Shown in pieces: positions 1 through 6,033 of a stretch of 6,033 bases of DNA. The stretch is taken from assembly GCA_030530185.1 (NCBI GenBank), contig JAUMVL010000105.1, positions 1 to 6,033 of the forward strand, given 5' to 3'. The position numbers and the translations under genes were made by a program. Source of the DNA: Clostridia bacterium. GTDB taxonomy: Bacteria > Bacillota > Clostridia > Christensenellales > CAG-138. Below the pieces are notes generated by a model. The model did no database searches, was not told the DNA's origin, and saw nothing but the letters and a program-made list of their open reading frames with translations. Each line of letters begins with the position of its first letter. The stretch's first letter is position 1.

Positions 1-1169
1 CAACGTCCGCGATCGCCGGTGCGGTAGATGCGCTCGGGGTATTCCGGCCGAAGCGGATTCTGGCAAAATGCCTTTGCGGTGCGTTCGGGATCGTTCCAGT
101 ACCCGTGGCACAGCGCCACACCGCGGATGCAGATCTCGCCCTCGTTGCTCGAGCGGTTGTTTTCGTCCAACAGGATGATCTCGGTATTCTCAAACGGTCT
201 GCCGATCGGAATGCTCTCACCTTCCGCAAACGCACGGTTCACCTCGTACCAGCAGGACATGCCCGTGCACTCAGTCGGCCCATACAGGTTGATGTACCGT
301 GCCAGCACGTGCGTCTGCCATGCGTGCAGCTGCTTGATCGGAAAGACCTCGCTGCCGAATGCAACGGTTTTCAGCGTATGCGGCACGACCTCGTCGAAGG
401 TATGCAGCGCGGAAATCAGCGTCAGCGCAGGAACGACCCAGCAGATCGTCGTAATGGCATGCTCGTTCAAGAAGTTCACGAGCGGCACCGGGGACGAGAA
501 CAGCACCTTGGGAACAATCCAAAGCGACGCACCCATCTTCAACGTCGAAAGGAGCTCCTTTAAGCACGCGTCCACATACAGCGGCGCCTGCATTCCGAAT
601 ACATCCTTGTCGGTCACGCGCAGTACGCGCGTCAGTTGATCGGCGTAGTCGAGCATCGCGCTGTGCTTGCCGACAACTCCCTTGGGCGTGCCCGTCGATC
701 CGCTTGTAAACACAATATACGCAGGATCGGTATCCAGAATCTTTTCATATGTGTGCTCGAGCATGCATGGCTCGATCTCTGCTTGATTCAGGTCATCGAT
801 CAGCAGCGCTTTCCCCGTATAGCCGAACCTTTGGGCAAGCAATTCGGTATCGGCGTCGCAGATGAGAAAACGCGGATGCACCTGTTCTAAAATGCTTTTG
901 ATCCTTAGCTCCCCCATCTCCGCATCGAGCGGTACATATGCGCATGCGGCACGCATGACGCCGAGCAGCGCCGCGAGCATTCGTGCCGAACGTGGCAGCA
1001 GCACCGCGACCGGCTCACGCGACGCGCCTGCCGTCAACAGCGCCGAACCGATCCGTTTGGTCCAAACTGTGATCTCCGAGAAGGTCAGAGATTCGCTTTC
1101 ATCGCAGAAAGCTGCTTTATTCGGGCGCAGCTGCGCCTGTAAATCAAGATACTCCAGGATTGTTTTCAT
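1..1169 (-). CDS. AMP-forming amino-acid adenylation enzyme (NRPS A-domain / DltA-like), 3' end outside window
   Basis: The visible 389 residues are the N-terminal part of an ANL-superfamily adenylating enzyme, which activates a carboxylic acid with ATP and usually transfers it to the phosphopantetheine arm of a carrier protein in the cytoplasm. Core motifs appear in order: A2 (VMRAACAYVPLD, 71-82), the A3 phosphate-binding loop (YIVFTSGSTGTPKGV, 151-165), A5 (NLYGPTE, 294-300), A6 (from GEICIRG, 344-350, through HGYWNDPERTAKAF) and A7 (YRTGDRGR, 382-389). Asp200 sits where amino-acid-activating members hold the substrate amino group, so an amino acid substrate is likely. The A8 hinge, the catalytic A10 lysine and any fused carrier domain lie past base 1. 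The start at 1167-1169 is chosen because A-domain homology begins there and GGAG lies 10 bases upstream (1180-1183). The gene overlaps the end of the preceding gene by 26 bases, which suggests translational coupling. It could be a stand-alone DltA-like ligase or the first module of a peptide synthetase; what is visible does not decide. Confidence 0.93.
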   Translation of the reverse strand, partial: MKTILEYLDLQAQLRPNKAAFCDESESLTFSEITVWTKRIGSALLTAGASREPVAVLLPRSARMLAALLGVMRAACAYVPLDAEMGELRIKSILEQVHPRFLICDADTELLAQRFGYTGKALLIDDLNQAEIEPCMLEHTYEKILDTDPAYIVFTSGSTGTPKGVVGKHSAMLDYADQLTRVLRVTDKDVFGMQAPLYVDACLKELLSTLKMGASLWIVPKVLFSSPVPLVNFLNEHAITTICWVVPALTLISALHTFDEVVPHTLKTVAFGSEVFPIKQLHAWQTHVLARYINLYGPTECTGMSCWYEVNRAFAEGESIPIGRPFENTEIILLDENNRSSNEGEICIRGVALCHGYWNDPERTAKAFCQNPLRPEYPERIYRTGDRGR

Positions 1170-3351
1170 TTGCCTGTATCTCCGTCCCGTTCTCGCCCGG
1201 TGCGGCATTGGTGTTCTCTGTCTCGGCAGCCAGCAGCTCGTCGTCATACGGATCGATCGTGTTGCCGGTCGAATGCTGTGTGACCCAGTCCGCTTCGACA
1301 GCCGCCGCCTTTGCCTTGTCAAATCGTTCGGTCGCTACCGGCGGCGTCGCATGCACATCGTAGCCCCAGAACCGTTTCATGACCGAACACTGCGCATCGG
1401 TCCACATGCAGCATTTATATCCGTGCTCGCGCGAATTCGTTGCATCGAAATGGTACCAGCCGGTACCGATGTTGACGAGCAGCCAATAGTGATGCGTATT
1501 GAAGCTCTTGCGCTGCATAATGAAAATCTCGGCCTCGGTACTCTCCAGCAGTGCCCGGGCAAGCGAGTTGGACGTGTAGCAATCGCCTTTACCCTTTTGG
1601 ATGCCGCGCAGCGCCTCTTTGCGCCAGTCGGTCTTATCCGACCGGCTCGTATAACGCACGTGTGTAAACACGTAATCGTAGATCGCAAAAACCTTATCGG
1701 CAAGCGTCATATCCTCGGTCGTAATATCCGCCATAATCCGCTGCACATATTTGTCCAGCTTGTCCGTATTGACCTTGGACTTTTTGATCCAGATCGTTGC
1801 ACGTTTTGATGTCGAATTGCCCGCCGCATCGGTTGCCGAATAAACCACCGAATAATAACCGGTCTTGTTTGGATTGACGCTGCTGGTATCGACCGAAACC
1901 GGAAGCTCTCCGTCCGCATTGTCGATTGCCGCGACGCCCTCAAGATAAGTGATCGCCTCGTCCAGATAGTAATACCGCGTCTTGATGCCGTATAGTTCGG
2001 GTGGGGTCGTATCCGGCGCCAGTATTATCTGCACGGTCGTTCCGCTCTCATTGCCTGCCGCATCGGTCACAAGGATCGTCACCTCCTGCGGATCGGGGTT
2101 TGTCCAGTCCGGCTCCTCGGCATATACCGCGCTCGTTTCGGTTGCATCCTCGATGGTGCAAATGGACTTTGGTGCGAGCGAATGCTGCAGGTATCCTTTG
2201 ACGGTTCCGCCGGTTACCAGCGGCGGCGTCGTATCGCGCACCTCGACAAGCGCCAGCTCCGGCTTTCCGTCCACCTGCACCGAGACCGCATACATGCCGA
2301 TCTCGTCCGGAATGAAGTCCTTGATCAAGACGGCATCGTCATATTCAACCCCTTCCAGGCACTCGGCAGCCGTCAATTTGGTCTTGCGCGCCTCAATCAC
2401 AATCGGCTGCGTATGCGTAAACAGCAACCCGGCCGAAACATCGGTTTCATTGCCGCCCGCATCGGTCACCCGAATCGAAACAGACTGAAAGTTGCGATCC
2501 GTTTTATCCGGTTCGGTCAAAAAAGCTGCCGTTGTCTCGGTCTCATCGTCGATCTCAATCAAGAAATCCTTCGCGGTCAACGGTTCCTCCGGCTCCCAGA
2601 ACAGCGTCTGGGCCCGCACGACCGGCGCCACAGTATCCACAACCGTTAGCGATGAGGTCACATGTTCACCGTCGATCGTAAAGCCGATCGGGTACGTTCC
2701 CGGGGTGTGCAGCATCCCGTCGGTAATCTCGGTCATCTGCTCGGGCACATAATCATCGGTCAGAAATGCCCGCGCAGGCGGCGCATCGCTGCCGGCCTCG
2801 ACCGTAACACCCTCCTCGGAAAGAATCCGAATGTGCAGCAGGGACGTTACGCTGCTGCGGTTTCCGGACGCATCCTCAAGCAAAACCGTCGCTTCGCAGT
2901 CGCCGACGGTGCCAAACGGGGGCGTTGTCTCATACAGGACCTTAACGCGGTCCGCATCCTTCAAATTGGTAATCAGTTCGTCGGGCTGCAGCGTCACAAG
3001 TGTCGATATCGTCTTTTCCACGGGCAGAGCCGTCGGCGCTTTGGTATCGCATATATACAGCCACACGGTACGCCGTCCGCCGTTTGCTTCGATCTCGATG
3101 GTATGCCAGCCCTTTTGAGGCCTTGCGGCAGGCGGATCGATATAGCTTGCCGCCGTATTCCTTGCAAATTCCGAGATCTCCGGGATGCCCTCGCCATACT
3201 CCCAGACGACAATGGGCTTTAGACCGAAATACCAAATTGCAAAAAATGTCAGAACGCCGAACACCCCTGCAGCAAACAGCAGGATAATCCCTGCCGCAGC
3301 GCGCCGCAGGGAAGACGTGGCGTTGTTCGGATCGGATTGCCGATTCTCCAT
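1144..3351 (-). CDS. Membrane-anchored Ig-like repeat protein with C-terminal transglutaminase-like domain (735 aa)
   Basis: This is a predicted surface-exposed transglutaminase-fold enzyme, probably a peptidase, amidase or amide-bond cross-linker. A basic N-terminus (LRR at 15-17) precedes one membrane helix (about 19-42) and a YFGLKPIVVW segment. Six Ig-like modules follow, starting near 102 (DTKAP), 183, 239 (DTVAP), 316, 373 (DTTPP) and 447 (DTTPP). Four of them end in D-A-[SGA]-G-N motifs (160, 298, 430, 508). The module at 447-521 resembles the DUF5011 / Cry22-type Ig-like fold. The transglutaminase core covers about 540-680, with nucleophile Cys591 in GKGDC, His621 in THHYW and Asp636 in WYHFDAT, so the triad is intact. 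Unlike its paralogues it has MQRKSFN before the catalytic His, and a hydrophilic Asn/Glu-rich tail of about 45 residues (690-735). ATG at 3349-3351 is the only start that keeps the membrane helix. Its ribosome site is weak (GAGG, 12 bases away). The gene lies 17 bases after the previous stop and probably depends on upstream translation. The substrate is unknown. Confidence 0.95.
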   Translation of the reverse strand: MENRQSDPNNATSSLRRAAAGIILLFAAGVFGVLTFFAIWYFGLKPIVVWEYGEGIPEISEFARNTAASYIDPPAARPQKGWHTIEIEANGGRRTVWLYICDTKAPTALPVEKTISTLVTLQPDELITNLKDADRVKVLYETTPPFGTVGDCEATVLLEDASGNRSSVTSLLHIRILSEEGVTVEAGSDAPPARAFLTDDYVPEQMTEITDGMLHTPGTYPIGFTIDGEHVTSSLTVVDTVAPVVRAQTLFWEPEEPLTAKDFLIEIDDETETTAAFLTEPDKTDRNFQSVSIRVTDAGGNETDVSAGLLFTHTQPIVIEARKTKLTAAECLEGVEYDDAVLIKDFIPDEIGMYAVSVQVDGKPELALVEVRDTTPPLVTGGTVKGYLQHSLAPKSICTIEDATETSAVYAEEPDWTNPDPQEVTILVTDAAGNESGTTVQIILAPDTTPPELYGIKTRYYYLDEAITYLEGVAAIDNADGELPVSVDTSSVNPNKTGYYSVVYSATDAAGNSTSKRATIWIKKSKVNTDKLDKYVQRIMADITTEDMTLADKVFAIYDYVFTHVRYTSRSDKTDWRKEALRGIQKGKGDCYTSNSLARALLESTEAEIFIMQRKSFNTHHYWLLVNIGTGWYHFDATNSREHGYKCCMWTDAQCSVMKRFWGYDVHATPPVATERFDKAKAAAVEADWVTQHSTGNTIDPYDDELLAAETENTNAAPGENGTEIQANENNPGVS
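1180..1183 (-). promoter_or_regulatory. Ribosome binding site GGAG for the adenylation gene, inside the preceding gene
   Basis: GGAG lies 10 bases before the ATG at 1167-1169, within the last codons of the 735-residue gene. It supports this start and a 26-base gene overlap. A nearer AGG (1173-1175) is a weaker alternative. Confidence 0.5.
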
Positions 3352-3363
3352 ATCGTTTGAAAT

Positions 3364-3367
3364 CCTC
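3364..3367 (-). promoter_or_regulatory. Weak ribosome binding site GAGG for the 735-aa gene
   Basis: GAGG begins two bases after the TAA stop of the upstream gene and lies 12 bases before the ATG at 3349-3351. The long gap and short match suggest that re-initiating ribosomes from the upstream gene help start this one. Confidence 0.4.
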
Positions 3368-3368
3368 G

Positions 3369-5444
3369 TTACGGTGTCTGTTCCGCTTTCTCCGCAGCGA
3401 TCACGGCGTCGACCAAAAACGGCTCGGTCGCAATCGGCGGGTAGATGGATTGCTCATAGTTCCAAAAACCTACGGGACTGCTGCATTGGCTGTTCGTCCA
3501 CATAAAGCAGCGCCAGTTTGCGGTACCGTTGTGATTCGCATCGAGATGGTACCATCCTGTGCCAACGTTGACAATCAGCCAGTAATGGCGCGTATATCCG
3601 CCCTTGCGTGTCACGCTCATGTACGGAATGTCCGTTTCATCAAGCAGCGCGCGCAGCGTTGTGTAAAACGTGAAGCAGTCACCGGTTCCGTACTGGAACC
3701 CCCGCAGCGCCTCCTTACGCCAATCGCTCTTATCGGAATGTCCCGTGTAGCGCACATGGTCGTACACGTAGTCATACAGCACGACAAGCCGTTCGGTCCG
3801 CGTCATCTCCGGCGTCGTGACGCTGTCCACAATCTCCCGGGCCTTGGCCTTCAGATCCGCTTCCGACACGCCTGCGCGAATGAACGTAAAGCGCACGGTT
3901 TGGGTAGCGACATTTCCGGAGCGGTCCACGCTCGTGTAGGTCACCGGATAAACGCCGGGCTGATTCCGATCGACCAAAGACGCGTCAACCGTCACCTCGG
4001 TTTCGCCGTCCACGGCATCGGCTGCGAATACCTCAGCAAGGTATGCCACCGGCTCGTCAAAGTAAACGCTCTGACTGCGCACGCCATACAGCTTGGGAGG
4101 TTCGGTATCCCGCACCAGCGTCAGCTTAAACGACACACTTGCGGTATTTCCCGCACCATCGGTCGCCGTAAGCGTAACCGGCTGCTCGCCTGCCTTTGTC
4201 CAGTCGATCTCGGTCGCAGAGGTCAGCGTCACCCCCGTCACATCCGACAGCTCTCGGCAAAACGCCGCCGGATCGACCGGATGGTCGAGATACCAAGTCG
4301 TATCCTTGGCAATCAGCGTCGGCGGCACCGTATCAACCACATCTACAAGCGCAATCTGCCGTTCGCCATCCGCCATCAGCGCAACGGCATATGTCCTGAT
4401 GCGATTGGGCACGAACGGCGCGATCATCGCCGCCTCGGTATAGCTGCCCGCCGGCAGACACTCCTCCGCCGTCAAGGCCTTGCTCCGTGCCTCCACGGTC
4501 AAAGGCGTTGCAATCGTAAACAGCAATCCCGCTGTCAGGTCGGTCGTATTGCCTCCCGCATCGGTCAGCCGGATTCCAATCGACTGAAACGAGCGTTCGT
4601 CGGGATTCGGCTCGTTCAAAAATTCCGCGTTCACGTCGGACCCGTCGCACAGATTCTCTAAAAAATCTGCAGGCTGCACCTCGGTCCCCGGCGCGGCCAG
4701 CACCGTTTTTGTTTCGGCCTTGGGCGGGATCGTATCGATAACGGTCAATGCGGTGACGTAGTTCATGCCATCCACGGTGATTGTAATCGGATGCTCACCC
4801 GGGGTTCGCAGGACCGTTTCATCCAAGCCCGCCACGCTTTCAACCGCATAATCATCGACCAAAAAAGCACGTACATCGGGCGCTTCGCTGCCCGCCTCGA
4901 CCGTAAGCCCGTCACCGGTCACCCGAATATGCAGCGCTGCCGTCACGCTGCTTCGATTGCCGGAGGTATCCTCCAAAAACACCGTAACCGGATAATCGCC
5001 GACCGTTCCGAACGGCGGTTCGGATGCAAAGCTGACCCGCACCTGATCCGCATCGGAAAGCCCGTCAATCAGTTCATCCGGCTGCAAAACGACCTTCGTT
5101 GAGATGGTTCGCTCCAGTCCTGTCGCGCGCGGCGCCTTTGTATCGCGCACCCAAAGCCATACCGTGCGTTGTGCGCCGTCGGCTTCTGTCAGCTGTACCC
5201 GATTGAACCCGAGTATCGGCTTTGTCGGGGCTTCGACATAGCCAACCGCCCGTTTCCCGAATGCTTCGGGCGGTGGAAGCGGCTCGCCGTACTCATGCAG
5301 CAGAATCGGCTTCAGTCCGAACCATGCGATCCCTACATACAGGAAAAACCCGCCGACTGCCGCCCCAAGCAGCGCTGTCAAACCGCCCAGTATCTGAGAG
5401 CGGATTGTCTTTGTTCCGCTCGCTTTCTGTTGTTGTTGTTCCAT
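3369..5444 (-). CDS. Membrane-anchored Ig-like repeat protein with C-terminal transglutaminase-like domain (691 aa)
   Basis: This is a paralogue of the next gene downstream, with the same architecture. A Gln-rich, basic cytoplasmic N-terminus (MEQQQQKASGTKTIR) is followed by a membrane helix (about 17-41) and a WFGLKPILL segment. Ig-like modules start near 101 (DTKAP), 180, 237 (DTIPP), 314, 371 (DTVPP) and 446 (DTEPP). The transglutaminase core (about 535-680) has Cys590 in GTGDC, His620 in TRHYW and Asp635 in WYHLDAN, so it should be catalytically competent. SDKSDWRKEALRG just before the Cys, a C646-x7-C654 pair (CFMWTNSQC) and YPPIATEPF near the end are shared with the other copies. There is no LPXTG signal, so anchoring should be by the N-terminal helix with the enzyme outside the membrane. 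The ATG at 5442-5444 is preferred over an in-frame GTG nine codons upstream because AAGGAG (5448-5453) sits directly before the ATG and nothing like it precedes the GTG. The SD-to-start gap of 3 bases is short. Function beyond the fold is not known. Confidence 0.95.
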   Translation of the reverse strand: MEQQQQKASGTKTIRSQILGGLTALLGAAVGGFFLYVGIAWFGLKPILLHEYGEPLPPPEAFGKRAVGYVEAPTKPILGFNRVQLTEADGAQRTVWLWVRDTKAPRATGLERTISTKVVLQPDELIDGLSDADQVRVSFASEPPFGTVGDYPVTVFLEDTSGNRSSVTAALHIRVTGDGLTVEAGSEAPDVRAFLVDDYAVESVAGLDETVLRTPGEHPITITVDGMNYVTALTVIDTIPPKAETKTVLAAPGTEVQPADFLENLCDGSDVNAEFLNEPNPDERSFQSIGIRLTDAGGNTTDLTAGLLFTIATPLTVEARSKALTAEECLPAGSYTEAAMIAPFVPNRIRTYAVALMADGERQIALVDVVDTVPPTLIAKDTTWYLDHPVDPAAFCRELSDVTGVTLTSATEIDWTKAGEQPVTLTATDGAGNTASVSFKLTLVRDTEPPKLYGVRSQSVYFDEPVAYLAEVFAADAVDGETEVTVDASLVDRNQPGVYPVTYTSVDRSGNVATQTVRFTFIRAGVSEADLKAKAREIVDSVTTPEMTRTERLVVLYDYVYDHVRYTGHSDKSDWRKEALRGFQYGTGDCFTFYTTLRALLDETDIPYMSVTRKGGYTRHYWLIVNVGTGWYHLDANHNGTANWRCFMWTNSQCSSPVGFWNYEQSIYPPIATEPFLVDAVIAAEKAEQTP

Positions 5445-5447
5445 GTT

Positions 5448-5453
5448 CTCCTT
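5448..5453 (-). promoter_or_regulatory. Ribosome binding site AAGGAG for the 691-aa gene
   Basis: A strong Shine-Dalgarno match lies 3 bases before the ATG at 5442-5444. It decides the start in favour of this ATG over the in-frame GTG at 5469-5471, which has no such site. The gap is shorter than usual. Confidence 0.75.
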
Positions 5454-5468
5454 CCCGGCGCGGCAAGG
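5450..5468 (-). promoter_or_regulatory. Possible hairpin covering the ribosome binding site
   Basis: On the minus strand, CCTT (5465-5468) can pair with AAGG (5450-5453), and CC (5462-5463) with GG (5455-5456), around a five-base loop and one G-G mismatch. The 3' arm includes most of the Shine-Dalgarno of the 691-residue gene. A ribosome finishing the upstream gene at 5480-5482 would reach into this stem, so it could enforce translational coupling. The stem is short and imperfect, and its stability was not calculated. Confidence 0.3.
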
Positions 5469-5479
5469 CACAAAACGTC

Positions 5480-6033
5480 TTATGTACCGGTCTGCATCCT
5501 TGCACGTTCCGCTGCGATCACCGCGTTCTTGTCGAACGGCTCCGTAGCGATCGGCGGATAATCGGATTCCTCATAACGCCAGAAATACGGCTTTACCTTG
5601 CATTGTTTGTTCGTCCACATAAAGCAGCGGTGCTTGTGATGCGAGGCGTAGGTCGGATCAAAATGATACCATCCCGTGCCGACATTCACAATTACCCAAA
5701 AGTGCCGGGTTCGTCCGCCTTTACGGGTCAGGCTCATGTAATCGACGTCGATCCGATCGAGCAGCGCCCGCGTAACCGAATAGAACGTAAAGCAATCGCC
5801 CTTGCCGGTGCGGATGCCGCGCACGGCCTCCTTGCGCCAATCGTTTTTATCCGATGCATTGATGTAATGCACATGGCCGCGGACATAATTATATACCGCC
5901 TCGAGCTGCTCGGTCTTGGTCATCCCATCGGTCAAAATCCCAGCAAGCACCTCATCCGCAAGCGTCTGAACCTCCTCGTCCGTCACGGTTGCCGCAACGA
6001 ACTTGAATCGGCACGTCTCGGACGACGTGTTTC
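5480..6033 (-). CDS. Transglutaminase-like domain protein, C-terminal 183 residues (5' end outside window)
   Basis: This is the third, most upstream copy in the array; the reading frame is open through the window edge at 6033. Its first visible residues (NTSSETCRFKF) match the end of the last Ig-like module of the two complete paralogues, where the motif would read GN. The missing N-terminus therefore probably carries the same membrane helix and Ig-like stalk. The visible part is the full transglutaminase core: Cys80 in GKGDC, His110 in TRHFW and Asp125 in WYHFDPT (numbered from the window edge). SDKNDWRKEAVRG precedes the Cys. C136-x7-C144 (CFMWTNKQC) and YPPIATEPFD follow the core. It shares TRKGG[RY]TRH with the middle copy but not with the 735-residue copy. 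An internal GTG at 5984-5986 is not a credible start because it would split the homologous region. The gene ends in TAA 35 bases before the next start, consistent with one transcript. Confidence 0.93.
   Translation of the reverse strand, partial: NTSSETCRFKFVAATVTDEEVQTLADEVLAGILTDGMTKTEQLEAVYNYVRGHVHYINASDKNDWRKEAVRGIRTGKGDCFTFYSVTRALLDRIDVDYMSLTRKGGRTRHFWVIVNVGTGWYHFDPTYASHHKHRCFMWTNKQCKVKPYFWRYEESDYPPIATEPFDKNAVIAAERARMQTGT

Larger units (their letters stand above)
1144..6033 (-). repeat. Tandem array of three paralogous transglutaminase-like genes
   Basis: The partial copy (5480-6033) and the two complete copies (3369-5444, 1144-3351) align along the visible transglutaminase core. The two complete copies align along their full length, with matching helix, module borders and triad, so the region arose by tandem gene duplication. 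Most of the DNA has diverged, so this is a repeat at protein level. The clearest conserved DNA block is a 31-base stretch with two mismatches shared by 3482-3512 and 5599-5629, which encodes the RCFMWTN-x-QC motif. More copies may lie upstream of the window. Confidence 0.9.

Noticed and set aside
28..639. 203-codon open frame on the plus strand
   Set aside because: It is antisense to the A3-A7 motifs of the adenylation gene, which are unmistakable on the minus strand.
1..1169. Naming the adenylation gene dltA
   Set aside because: The F-C-G-E motif typical of D-alanine ligases is missing, and no neighbouring dlt gene is visible.
862..1809. 315-codon open frame on the plus strand
   Set aside because: It runs antisense across two well-supported genes, has no domain signature and no good ribosome site. 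It follows from codon bias on the minus strand.
3357..4661. 434-codon open frame on the plus strand
   Set aside because: It lies fully antisense to the 691-residue gene, its translation is Arg/His-rich with no recognisable domain, and the opposite strand encodes a clear membrane helix, Ig-like modules and a catalytic triad.
5424..5441. CAA-rich stretch after the start codon as a phase-variable repeat
   Set aside because: It is only a few trinucleotide units (three CAA and one CAG), and length changes in threes would not shift the frame.
1144..5444. Sortase anchoring of the transglutaminase proteins
   Set aside because: Neither complete protein has an LPXTG-like motif, a C-terminal hydrophobic stretch or a basic end; the N-terminal helix is the only anchor.
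5442..5471. GTG at 5469-5471 as start of the middle gene (700 residues)
   Set aside because: There is no Shine-Dalgarno before it. The added residues (MPCRAGKEN) are the translation of the ribosome site of the ATG at 5442-5444.
5445..5479. Rho-independent terminator in the spacer
   Set aside because: The possible stem is short, contains a mismatch and is followed by the ribosome site and start codon, with no run of T.
5480..5986. GTG at 5984-5986 as a true start giving a 168-residue soluble enzyme
   Set aside because: The frame stays open upstream to the window edge, and that extra sequence aligns with the end of the last Ig-like module of the paralogues.

Overview
The whole window reads as one operon-like block on the minus strand. 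In transcription order (right to left) it holds the C-terminal end of a transglutaminase-like protein (5480-6033, cut by the window edge), a complete membrane-anchored paralogue of 691 residues (3369-5444), a second complete paralogue of 735 residues (1144-3351), and the first 389 codons of an AMP-forming amino-acid-adenylating enzyme (1-1169, cut by the other edge). Spacers are 35 and 17 bases, and the last two genes overlap by 26 bases. I see no RNA gene, mobile element, CRISPR array, terminator or promoter, so any promoter must lie upstream of base 6033.

The two complete transglutaminase-like proteins share one plan: a short basic cytoplasmic N-terminus, a single membrane helix followed by a conserved W/Y-F-G-L-K-P segment, six tandem Ig-like modules in two alternating types, and a C-terminal papain-fold transglutaminase core with an intact Cys-His-Asp triad. 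The partial copy shows the same core and the same conserved tail, which includes a C-x7-C pair and a PP-[IV]-A-T-E motif. The predicted topology is N-in/C-out, placing the catalytic domain outside the membrane at the end of a long stalk.

The adenylation protein has the A2, A3, A5, A6 and A7 core motifs of the NRPS adenylation / DltA family and an Asp where amino-acid-activating members bind the substrate amino group. It probably loads an amino acid onto a carrier protein encoded beyond the left edge. The combined picture, which is inference, is a cell-envelope system in which an amino acid is activated inside the cell and surface-tethered transglutaminase-fold enzymes cut or join amide bonds outside it.

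Aggagg-like ribosome binding sites, moderately GC-rich codon use and the family combination suggest a Gram-positive, probably clostridial (Bacillota) organism. This taxonomic guess is weak. Long open frames on the plus strand are antisense shadows of these genes.
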